Below the pieces are notes generated by a model that saw nothing but the letters and a program-made list of their open reading frames with translations, was not told where the DNA came from and made no database searches. The translations under genes were made by a program, and so were the position numbers. From assembly GCA_051651625.1 (NCBI GenBank), contig JBOFSQ010000085.1, forward strand, positions 1 through 64,000: a DNA stretch of 64,000 nt. Direction: 5' to 3'. Positions 43,841 through 53,300 of this stretch are shown here, one piece after another; the first letter of the stretch is position 1; each line of letters begins with the position of its first letter. This DNA comes from JBOFSQ01 sp051651625. Lineage in GTDB: Bacteria; Planctomycetota; Planctomycetia; Pirellulales; Thermoguttaceae.

Positions 43841-44251
43841 ATGAATCGTGTCTTTGGATTTGTTTTTGTTGTGCTTGTAATCGTGGTGTGTGGTTGTGGT
43901 CCGAACGTCACGCTCAAGGGGACGGCTGTCTTCTCTGATGATAAGTCACCCGTTCCGTCTGGGACGGTTTGCTTCTCCACGCCAACGTTTTTCGCGCGAG
44001 GCGCGATCAAGAACGGTGTCTTTGAAATGGGGTCATTGGGTGCAGCCGATGGTCTTCCGCCGGGAAAGTATCAAGTCTACTTTACCGATGTTGTCACGGA
44101 GACAGGCAAAGACACTTCTGGTGAACCTTCGTATACTTCGCTGATTGATGCGAAGTACAACAGTGCTGCCACGTCTGGTCTGGAACAAGAAGTCACTGCC
44201 AGTACGAAATCGATCACCTTCGAGCTTGACCGCGCGAAAAAGTCAAGATAG
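43841..44251 (+). CDS. Small lipoprotein with a carboxypeptidase-regulatory-like fold
   Basis: 136 aa. A hydrophobic segment ending VVCGCG is a lipobox. The mature part (LKGTAVFSDDKSPVPSGTV, then LPPGKYQVYFTDV) has the beta-sandwich pattern of small planctomycete lipoproteins that follow DUF1559 genes. GGGAG precedes the ATG at 43841; the longer frame from 43727 runs through the repeat. It belongs with the DUF1559 pair and may assist its assembly at the surface. Confidence 0.82.
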   Translation: MNRVFGFVFVVLVIVVCGCGPNVTLKGTAVFSDDKSPVPSGTVCFSTPTFFARGAIKNGVFEMGSLGAADGLPPGKYQVYFTDVVTETGKDTSGEPSYTSLIDAKYNSAATSGLEQEVTASTKSITFELDRAKKSR

Positions 44252-44290
44252 ACGCGATGGTATTTCGTGCCACACAAAAACATCAACGAG

Positions 44291-44329
44291 AACGTGCGGG
44301 TGAGCGAGAGCTTGTCCGCACGTTTTTTT
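44291..44329 (+). terminator. Rho-independent terminator after the DUF1559-lipoprotein cluster
   Basis: Stem AACGTGCGG / CCGCACGTT (44291-44299, 44316-44324), loop of 16 bases, followed by a T-run. Ends 40-80 bases after the lipoprotein stop. Confidence 0.85.
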
Positions 44330-44485
44330 GTTGGCAGATGTTGGCATGTTTTGTAATCGTGTCATCTTGGTCGATTTGTTTTTGTGAGTTATTTCTCTGG
44401 GCAGCCCCTGCGCATTTTTGGTGTTTGCGTGTAGAATTGTGGACGTTATTTGTTTGCGGCGTATCACGAAACGGGAGAATAGCAA

Positions 44486-45181
44486 ATGGCCGCGTCTATT
44501 GCCGAAATCCAAGAAACCCTCGACCGCATCGCCCGCTATCAAGCCGACGCTGCACGCCGCGACGAAGAGTCCGCCCGCCGAGCCGCAGAATCCAATGCCG
44601 CTGCCGAAAAGCAGATGGCGAAGTTGGAAGCGATGTTCGAAGAGTCCGCCCGCCGAGACGAGGAATACAGGGTGATGTTTGCCGAGGAGCGTCGCAAGAC
44701 AGAAGAATCGCAGCGCAAAACCGACGAAGCAATCCGCAGAAGCGTAAACCAGTTTGAAAAAAACTGGGGCAACCTCATCGAGTCGTTCGTTGGCAACCAA
44801 ATTATCAAGCTGTTCGCTGATCGTGGTATTCCGGTGACGGACGGTTCAGCACAAAACATCACCGGCACCATCGCTGGTAAAATGACCGAGATTGATATGA
44901 TCTTGGTCAACAGCGACATCGCGGTTGTAATCGAAGTGAAGACAACGCTCGAACGCGGCGACGTGAAACGGTTTATCTACAAACTCAACCACATACGCGA
45001 AGGGTTTCCGAGGTGGGTTCAACCGTTCGCCACGATTTTCGGTGGCGTAGCGTACATCCGTGCTAAGCCGAACGCCGTGCAATACGCACAAGACCACGGC
45101 CTCTTCACCATAGTCGCAACTGGTGAGAGTGCGAAGATCGTAAACGCAATCGACTTCGTACCACACAAATGGGGGACGTAA
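44486..45181 (+). CDS. Coiled-coil protein with PD-(D/E)xK-like C-terminal domain
   Basis: 231 aa. Residues 1-90 are a long charged helix (ARRDEESARRAAESNAAAEK and similar). Residues about 95-225 contain GKMTEIDMILVNSDIAVVIE followed by VKTT, that is D-x(9-11)-E-x-K, the core of restriction-like nucleases, as in DUF3782-type proteins. Substrate unknown. GGGAG precedes the ATG. It lies alone between a terminator and ndk. Confidence 0.7.
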   Translation: MAASIAEIQETLDRIARYQADAARRDEESARRAAESNAAAEKQMAKLEAMFEESARRDEEYRVMFAEERRKTEESQRKTDEAIRRSVNQFEKNWGNLIESFVGNQIIKLFADRGIPVTDGSAQNITGTIAGKMTEIDMILVNSDIAVVIEVKTTLERGDVKRFIYKLNHIREGFPRWVQPFATIFGGVAYIRAKPNAVQYAQDHGLFTIVATGESAKIVNAIDFVPHKWGT

Positions 45182-45218
45182 CCGTTCACAAAAACTCAAA
45201 CAAGAAAGTCTTCAAAAA

Positions 45219-45632
45219 ATGTCTCACGAGCAAACACTTATTCTTCTCAAACCCGACGCGGTTGAGCGTCGTCTCATTGGCGAAATTATTGGACGGCTTG
45301 AACGCAAGGGGTTTGTGCTGGTGGCGATGCGTCTGATTCGCATCACGCCGGAACTGGCACGCAAGCACTATCACGAACACGTTGCGAAACCGTTTTACCC
45401 TGCGCTTGAAGCGTTCATCACCGGTGGCCCCGTGGTGGCGATGATTTGGGAAGGCGACGGAATCATTGATAGCGTTCGTCTCTTGGTCGGGCCGACGAAC
45501 GGTTTGCAAGCACCGGCAGGGACGGTGCGCGGCGACTACGCAACCAGTACGCAACGAAACTTAATTCACGCATCCGACTCGCCCGAATCAGCAGCACGCG
45601 AGATCGCACTCTTTCAACCTGTGATCGCGTGA
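45219..45632 (+). CDS. ndk: Nucleoside diphosphate kinase
   Basis: 137 aa. Transfers gamma-phosphate between nucleotides through a phosphohistidine, here the His in RNLIHASDS. The conserved LLKPDAVERRLIGEII and the Kpn loop region are intact. AGAAAG precedes the ATG, which is 37 bases after the upstream gene. Confidence 0.97.
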   Translation: MSHEQTLILLKPDAVERRLIGEIIGRLERKGFVLVAMRLIRITPELARKHYHEHVAKPFYPALEAFITGGPVVAMIWEGDGIIDSVRLLVGPTNGLQAPAGTVRGDYATSTQRNLIHASDSPESAAREIALFQPVIA

Positions 45633-45683
45633 GATGCAATTGTTCACGGTTTGCATGACAGCATACTTTTTGAGCAGAACTTT

Positions 45684-45771
45684 TTTTCTCACACAAAAGC
45701 ACGGAGACACAGAGAGGAAAGAGTTTTCCGTGTTTTCTCCTCTCCGTGCCTTTGTGCCTTCGTGTGAGAAA
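45684..45771. repeat. Long imperfect inverted repeat after ndk
   Basis: Arms begin TTTTCTCACAC and end GTGTGAGAAAA, with inner GCACGGAGA/TCTCCGTGC pairing over about 40 bases each. It probably terminates ndk transcription. Confidence 0.75.
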
Positions 45772-46052
45772 ATGAACTGCTGCTCGCAAACATCAAGTCA
45801 GTGAACGCTCACCGTGAGACGATGCGTTGCGATTCTGTCAATCCCCCGTGTGGTGTTGATGTTGTTCGCTGATGAATTGGCAAACGTCTTTTGACAAGGG
45901 GGCGCGCGTACAATCGAAAAAAAACTTTTTGAATCCCCTCTCTGTCGGTGAGGAAAACGTCGTGTATACTTCGCCACCGCGTTAGAGATTACGTCGCGTG
46001 TTTTCCGATCTGCACTCATTTACTGGTCATCTTTCGGCCAAATTATCCAACT
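45772..46052. other. Gene-free region before the low-complexity coiled protein
   Basis: No gene or repeat recognised. TTGACA (45891-45896) and TACAAT (45909-45914) are only 12 bases apart, too close for a normal promoter. Confidence 0.4.
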
Positions 46053-46685
46053 ATGATTCACCCAAAGACACACTCGCTACGCTGCGATCACCCGCAGTCG
46101 CAAGCGGTTACGCCGTCTCCACAGTTTATTCACTCAATCACCGATGCCACAGACAACAATGCCAAGGACAACAATGCCGAGGACAACAATGCCGAGGACA
46201 GTGACGGCGTTGAACTTCGCCAAGAACCTCGCCATAACGCCGCTACCACGCCTCAATCCGAGCGTGCGACGCCGACGGCAGACGAGTCACTGCACTCGCT
46301 CTGTCTGCTGATGCGCGAGATGCTTGCGGAGCAACGTCACCAGTCGTCGCTGCTGGAAGACCTCGTTGATCACACCTGCCGTCTCCGCCGAAAGAAAGAA
46401 GGTGAGCTGGCAAACTGGCGACGAACGCATCCGCGACTGGCGATCCAGTGTCGCCAAGCGTCGGCGAAACTCAGCGAGATTCAGACCGACTACCTGCACA
46501 CAATCGTCGAGGACGTGTTGCAAAACTACGAAGGTTTGAGTGAAGGCGAGTTCCTGCTAACCGAGTTTGTTGACCGCTTCGGCATTCGGTTTACGCACCT
46601 GAATAATCTTGTCCAAACTCTCGCGCAACTCGGTAACACGTCCGAATCTGTCACCGACAAAACGCACCAACAACTCGGCAAGTGA
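46053..46685 (+). CDS. Conserved-type hypothetical protein with Asn/Asp-rich tandem repeat
   Basis: 210 aa. Residues about 33-48 are three tandem pentads (NNAKD, NNAED, NNAED) encoded by 15-bp direct repeats (about 46151-46199), so the length may vary between strains. The C-terminal half (LHSLCLLMREMLAEQRHQSS onward) is helical and looks like the structured part. The start is uncertain: ATG at 46053 lacks a clear ribosome site, and a GTG at 45948 is in frame. It ends 9 bases before the ribE ATG. Function unknown. Confidence 0.6.
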   Translation: MIHPKTHSLRCDHPQSQAVTPSPQFIHSITDATDNNAKDNNAEDNNAEDSDGVELRQEPRHNAATTPQSERATPTADESLHSLCLLMREMLAEQRHQSSLLEDLVDHTCRLRRKKEGELANWRRTHPRLAIQCRQASAKLSEIQTDYLHTIVEDVLQNYEGLSEGEFLLTEFVDRFGIRFTHLNNLVQTLAQLGNTSESVTDKTHQQLGK

Positions 46686-46693
46686 GCCACGTC

Positions 46694-47293
46694 ATGTTTT
46701 CAGGAATTGTAGAAGCACTTGGTCGAGTGGCGGCGATTGTTGAAGAGTCTCCCGGTTGTCGTCTCACTGTTGAACATTCCGTGATCGCTGCGTCGGTTAA
46801 CGTTGCCGACAGCGTTGCAGTTAACGGATGTTGTCTGACGGTCGTCGAAAAAACTGATTCGACGTTCGCGTTTCAAGCTGGGCCGGAGACGCTCTCAAGG
46901 ACCAACCTCGGTGAACTTGCCGTCGGGAGCGCGGTCAATTTGGAGCGTGCATTGTCGGTCGGTGATCGACTCGGTGGACACTTCGTCTCTGGTCACATCG
47001 ACGGACAAGCGACCATCGCGCGGATCGAAACGCACGGCGGCTATCAAGACTACTTCTTTGAGATTCCGCAAGAACTCGCGCGTCAGATGGCGTCGAAGGG
47101 TTCGGTTGCGGTTGACGGCGTGAGCCTCACGCTCGTCCGGTGCGAACGCAATCTATTCAGTGTCGCACTGATCCCGTATACTCTGCAAGTGACAACGCTC
47201 GGCACACGCCGCATCGGCGACCGCGTCAACATCGAGACCGACATTCTCGCAAAGTACGTTCAGCGGCTCGTTGAAGCGCAAGAGTGGAAGTGA
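46694..47293 (+). CDS. ribE: Riboflavin synthase alpha chain
   Basis: 199 aa. Dismutates two 6,7-dimethyl-8-ribityllumazines to riboflavin. Two lumazine-binding repeats are clear: the N-terminal MFSGIVEALGRV and the second starting GGHFVSGHIDGQA. The canonical MF(S/T)GIVE start supports ATG 46694 over the GTG at 46682. No other riboflavin genes are adjacent. Confidence 0.95.
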   Translation: MFSGIVEALGRVAAIVEESPGCRLTVEHSVIAASVNVADSVAVNGCCLTVVEKTDSTFAFQAGPETLSRTNLGELAVGSAVNLERALSVGDRLGGHFVSGHIDGQATIARIETHGGYQDYFFEIPQELARQMASKGSVAVDGVSLTLVRCERNLFSVALIPYTLQVTTLGTRRIGDRVNIETDILAKYVQRLVEAQEWK

Positions 47294-47323
47294 TGAAGAA
47301 TCGTGTACGGTCGCGGTTTCGTG

Positions 47324-47382
47324 GCGCTCGCTTACGCTTCGCGTTCTGATTCGGGGCACTCGCTTACGCTTCGTGTTCTGAC
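47324..47382. repeat. Two copies of the 28-bp dispersed repeat, reaching into the uvrA 3' end
   Basis: Inverted-orientation units (GCTCGCTTACGCTTCGCG and GCACTCGCTTACGCTTCGTG) between ribE and uvrA. The second copy overlaps the last codons of uvrA (RLSEHEA). Confidence 0.85.
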
Positions 47383-50300
47383 AATCGAATTGTCGCCCCG
47401 AAACTCTCGGCGGCTTGGGTGAGGAAGTCCCAGAACGGTTTTGTGTTAACCTCGCTCCACGAGTGGACGCGAAGCTCGACTTCGTCGTAGATGCTGCCGT
47501 TGTCGCATTCGACTTCTTCGTGAACCCTCACACGCGGCGCACTGCCGTAGAGCGGAATCTCCGGTATCTCGTTGAGCGGACGAAGATTGAGCTGCGTCAC
47601 CAAATCAGCAAGCGTAAACCGCCCACACTGAACGCGAAACTTCAAAACAAGAAGCCACTCCTCGCCAGTGTTCGCTTGGAAAAATGTGACTGGAATCTCA
47701 CAGTCAGAAACGATGCGAACAGTGTGCCGGTGGTTCCAGTCGGTCGGCGCGAAGAACGAGTGATTGTTTAGCTCTTCGGTGATCGAGCGCAAGATGCGAG
47801 AGTCCCAGTGGCATGCGTGCCCGTTCCGCGATACGCGGTCGGTGAGGTGCCATCGCGGGCCGTCTTTCGTCCACGGCGGAAGCGATGCCTCGCCGAGTTC
47901 GCCCGGCGCGAGGTCGCCTTCTTGCGGCGCGTTCGCTGCGGTTGGATCATACACAATCCGCGTCTCGTAAACTCCTTCACGCAACACCGGTGCAAGCGCA
48001 ACAGCAGTGTGCGACACGATAACTTTCGCGTCGTCAACAGTGTTCGCCGCAGCCGTCTTCGTCTTCGCAACTTTCTTCGTTGCCGTCTTCTTCGCAACCT
48101 TCTTCGCCGACATCTTCGGAACGACGTCAACGTCGAGTGCCGCCGCCGCAACCAGATTTTCTGGCGTCCCTTCAAAGACGATGTATCCGCCGCCAAGACC
48201 CGCTTCCGGCCCCAACTCTACGATCCAGTCCGCAGATTTAATCACGTCGAGATTGTGTTCGATGACGACAACAGTATTGCCAACATCAACAAGACGATGC
48301 AAAACCGTTAACAACTTTGCGAGGTCGTCGAAGTGGAGTCCGGTCGTCGGCTCATCGAGCAGGTAGAGTGTTCGGCCTGTGTCGGGGCGCGCGAGTTCGG
48401 CGGCGAGTTTTACTCTCTGCGCCTCACCACCAGAGAGCGTCGGCGCAGGTTGACCAAGCGAAATATAACCAAGTCCGACATCGACAAGCACTTGCAATAT
48501 CCGACGAATCGGTGCGACATTGTGAAAGAGCGCGAGTGCCTCGCTGCACGACATCTCAAGCACATCAGCAATCGAACGGTCTTTGTAGCGAACCAGAAGC
48601 GTCTCGCGGTCGTACCGTTTCCCTTCGCACTCTTCACACGTCACCCAAACATCGGGGAGGAAGTGCATCTCGATCTTGAGTTGCCCGTTCCCTTCGCACC
48701 GCTCACACCGACCGCCGGGGACATTGAAACTAAATCGCCGCGCCGAAAATCCGCGTGCCTTCGCGTCGGGGAGCTGCGAGAAGAGGTCGCGGATTAGGTC
48801 GAAAACTCCAGTGTAAGTCGCCGGATTTGAAGACGGCGTTTGACCGAGCGGCTGCTGATCGACACGAATAACTTTGTTGATCCGGTCGTGTCCATAGATC
48901 GAGTCGTGTACACCGGCGGTGATGTTTGCGTGATGAAAGTGTCGCGCCAGCGACTTGTATAGAACGTCGTTGACGAGCGAACTCTTCCCGCTACCGCTAA
49001 CTCCAGTGACGACCGTCAGAGCCGCCAAAGGGAAGTGTACGTCAATCGACTTGAGATTGTTGTGACGCGCCGCCTCTATCGTGATAAAGTTTGTCGGCTT
49101 CCCAGCGTAACGTCGATTCGACGGGATCGCAATCGACTTGCTTCCACTCAAGTACGGCCCCGTCACCGACCGCGGTTGCTGCGATATTTCCGCTGGCGAA
49201 CCAATCGCCACAATCTCACCACCACCACGCCCCGCTGCTGGGCCGAAGTCAACAACCATGTCGGCACCGGCAATAACGTCGCGGTCGTGTTCGACGACGA
49301 TGAGTGTGTTTCCTAAGTCTCGAAGTTTGTGAAGCGCAGAAACGAGGCGAGTGTTGTCGCGTGGATGAAGACCAATCGTCGGCTCGTCGAGAACGTAGAG
49401 CACGCCAACGAGTCCGCTTCCGATCTGCGCCGCCAAACGAATCCGCTGCGCTTCGCCGCCAGATAGCGTCGGCGCGGGGCGCGAGAGCGTGAGGTAATCG
49501 AGTCCGACATCGTTCATAAAACGGATGCGCGATACAACTTCGTTAACGAGATCGCCAGCAATTCTGCGTTCGGAGTCGGTTAACTGCCACTCCGACAGGA
49601 GTTCGATTAATGTTCCGAGCGGAGTACGGCAGAGCTGGTCGATTGTGCGACCGAGAAGTTGAACGGCGGCGGCATCGTCGCGTAGACGACTCCCCAAACA
49701 AGCGTGACACTCAACTTCGCTAACGCGGTATTCGAGCTTTCCGCGAAGTGCTGGCGAGAGCCGCCCCGCCTCCTCCATCGCAGGATAAATCCCCTTGAAC
49801 TGAAACGAAAAACGACCGCAATCAAACCACTGTTCGCCCGTACCGTGAAACAGAATTCGCCGCTGCCGCGAGTCGAGTTGCTCGAACGGAACGTCTATCG
49901 GAATCGACGTCTGTTGCGAGAAAACCTTGAGCATCGCACCAAACATCGGCGAAGTCGGAACGGGGAAAATCTCCACCGCTCCTTCAGCAAGCGAACGGCG
50001 CGGATTGTAGAGCGTTGCCGCCGGCGACGCACCGTGATGAACGCCAAGCCCCTCGCAATACGGACACCAACCGAGCGGAGAATTGAATGAGAAATTGTGT
50101 GGCGTCAGCGGCGTAAACGAACGACCACACTTTTCACACGCAAGGTGACGACTGTGAACCTTCGTCTCCCACCGCGTTTCGGGGATCGATTTATCGACAG
50201 TGATAATATGCACAAGTCCGTCACCAAGTTCGAGCGCGGTCTCAAGACTCTCGGCCAGTCGCGCACGAACACCACCGTCGGAAAGAATGATCCGGTCTAC

Positions 50301-53300
50301 AACGACTTCGATTAGGTGTTTTCGTTTCCGGTCGAGTTCCGGTACTTCGTCGAGATTGAAAACTTTCTTGTCGATCCGAACGCGAACAAACCCTTTGCCG
50401 CGAAGTCGCTGCCAAAGTTCGCTGTAGTTTTGACCTGTCTCAAGCGGAATTGGTGCCGCGATTAGCAGTCGTGAGTTTTCGCTAACCTGCAAAACTTTGG
50501 CGATGATCTCGTCGAGTGTTTGCGTACCTATCGGGATGTGGCAATCGGGGCAGTACGGCACACCGAGCCGCGAATACAAGACGCGAAGATAATCGTAGAC
50601 CTCCGTCACCGTTCCGACGGTACTGCGTGGCGAGTTGCTGGCCGACTTCTGCTCAATGGCAACCGACGGCGACAATCCCTCGATCTGCTGCACCTTCGGT
50701 TTTTGAAGTTGACCGATGAACTGCCTCGCATAAGACGACAAACTTTCGACGTAACGCCGCTGACCTTCGGCGTAGATCGTGTCCATCGCCAGCGACGTTT
50801 TTCCGCTACCGCTCGGCCCGCAGAAGACCGTCATCGCTTCGCGCGGTATCTCAAGCGAGACGTTTTGCAAATTGTGTTCTTGTGCGCAGCGAATGCTGAT
50901 CGTCTCGCGCGGCTTCGGCGGCGGGGTCACCGGCGGCGGATTCAAAATAGCGGCGGAGTCTTTTTTCTTGCGCGCCGGCGCAGTGACCGACAGCGGTGCA
51001 ATCACTCGCTCAAGGACGCGACCAGTGTGAGAACCTTCGACGCTTACAATATCTTCCGGCGTCCCTTCGGCGACAATGCGACCACCAGCTTCGCCGCCTT
51101 CGGGGCCGAGGTCGAGCACCCAGTCGGCGGTTTTGATTACGTCGAGATTGTGTTCGACAACGAGAACAGTATTCCCCGCTTCAACAAAACTGTGAAGCAC
51201 TTTGAGCAGCATCCGAACGTCGGCGAAGTGGAGTCCGGTTGTCGGTTCGTCGAGAAGGTAGAGAGTTTTTCCGGTGCTTCGTTTGACGAGTTCGCGGGCG
51301 AGTTTAATTCGCTGCGCTTCGCCGCCGGAGAGCGTTGGCGACGGCTGGCCGAGTCGCATGTAACCGAGTCCGACGGCGGAGAGCGTTTCAAGGTAGTGCA
51401 AGATTCGCGGCTGGTTTTCAAAGTGTTTGATCGCCTCTTCAACTCCCATGTTGAGAACTTGATCTATCGCCTTCCCTTTGAAACTTACCGAGAGCGTCTC
51501 GTGATTGAATCGCCGCCCCTGACACTTTGAACACGTCACCCAAACATCGGCGAGGAAGTCCATTTCGAGTTTTTCGGTCCCGCTCCCTTCGCACGTCTCG
51601 CACCGTCCACCATCGACATTGAAACTGAATCGCCCAGTTGCGTAGCCGCGTTTCTTCGCTTCGGGGAGGTCGGCAAATAACTTGCGGATCGAATCGAACA
51701 CCTTGATATATGTCGCGGGGTTTGAACGCGGCGTTCGTCCGATTGGCGACTGGTCGATAGAAATCATCTTGTCGAGATGTTCGATCCCGTCGATGACGCG
51801 GTGACGCCCCGGACAGCCGTCGCCGCGATTGAGGTCGCGGTTGAGTGCCTCGACGATGATGTCGCTGACGAGCGAACTCTTGCCGCTCCCGCTAACGCCC
51901 GTCACGCAGACGAAACATCCGAGCGGAACTGCAACGTCGATCCCTTTGAGGTTGTTGTGTGTTGCGCCGCGGATGACAAGTTTTTTGCCGTTCCCCGGAC
52001 GCCGCGTTTGCGGGACTTCGATCCGTTCTTGTCCTGCAAGAAATTGGAGAGTGAGCGATGATAATTGTGCGTTCGGTACTGGCGGAGTTTCGTTCGTTGT
52101 TGCGTTCGTTGTTGCGTTCGTCGTCGTCTTCGCGGACTTCTTCGCAGTCTTCTTTTTCGTGACGACGGCTGGCGTTGGCGTCGCTGTTGGTATCGCAGTT
52201 GGTATCGCTGTTCGCGCCGCTTGTTCGGCGATGAGTTTTTGTGGTTCACCTTGTGTAACGACGTGCCCACCGTGAATTCCGGGGCCGGGGCCGAAATCGA
52301 CGATCCAGTCGGCGGCCCGCATCGTGTCTTCGTCGTGTTCGACGACGATGACGGTGTTGCCGAGGTCGCGTAGTTTTTTGAGCGTGTGAAGAAGCCTGTC
52401 GTTGTCGCGCTGGTGGAGACCGATAGACGGTTCGTCGAGAATGTAGAGAACGCCGACGAGCCCGCTCCCGATTTGGCTTGCGAGCCTGATTCGCTGCATC
52501 TCGCCGCCGGAAAGCGTTGGAGCGGTTCGGTGGAGCGAGAGGTAGCCGAGTCCGACGTCGGCGAGAAATCCGAGTCGCGCGGAGACCTCTTTCAAAACTT
52601 CAACCGCGATCTTTTGACCCGTTTCGGAAAGTTCAAGTGCTTTGAAAAACTCTTGGAGATCGGCGACGGTGAGTTTCGAGATTTCGGCTAGTGAGTGCCA
52701 GCGTTCGGTGAATGCGTTCGACGCGGTGCGGATACGAAATGCGCGGGCCTGTTCGTTGAGCCGACTTCCGTGACAGTGGCCACAGGCGACGTTTCGCATG
52801 AAGCGTGCGAGTGAGTTGCGGTCGGACTTCCGCCGCGCCTCATCAAAGGTTTGCGTGAGTCGCGGAATAATCCCTTCAAAAACTCCGCTCCAGCGGTGGC
52901 CTTGAGCATCGGTCTTGAGGTGATAAGTTATGCGGCGGCGTCCAGTCCCCCAGAGCAATGCGTGTTTGATTGGTGCTGGCAAGTCACGCCACGGCGTTTG
53001 CAAAACGGTGTTTGGCGGTAACGTCTCGCTGGCCTCTATCGCCTCGGCAACGCCGCGGTAGATGTGACGTTGCCAACGCCCCAGCGACTTCCACGGACCA
53101 AGCGGTTCGATGCAACCTTGTTCAAACGAGAGTTCTTGATTCGGAATGAGTAGTTCGGGGTCGAACGTGTGTGCCTCGCCCAAACCTTCGCAGTGCGTAC
53201 ACATCCCTTGCGGACTGTTGAAGCTAAACATCTGCGGCGACGGCGGCTCGAAGTTTATCCCGCAATCGACGCAGGCGAAGAGCGACGACAACCGAAACTC

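Noticed and set aside
45891..45914. TTGACA and TACAAT as a promoter
   Set aside because: Only 12 bases separate them, too few for sigma70.
50520..51530. 336-codon plus-strand frame opposite uvrA
   Set aside because: Shadow of uvrA codon usage.
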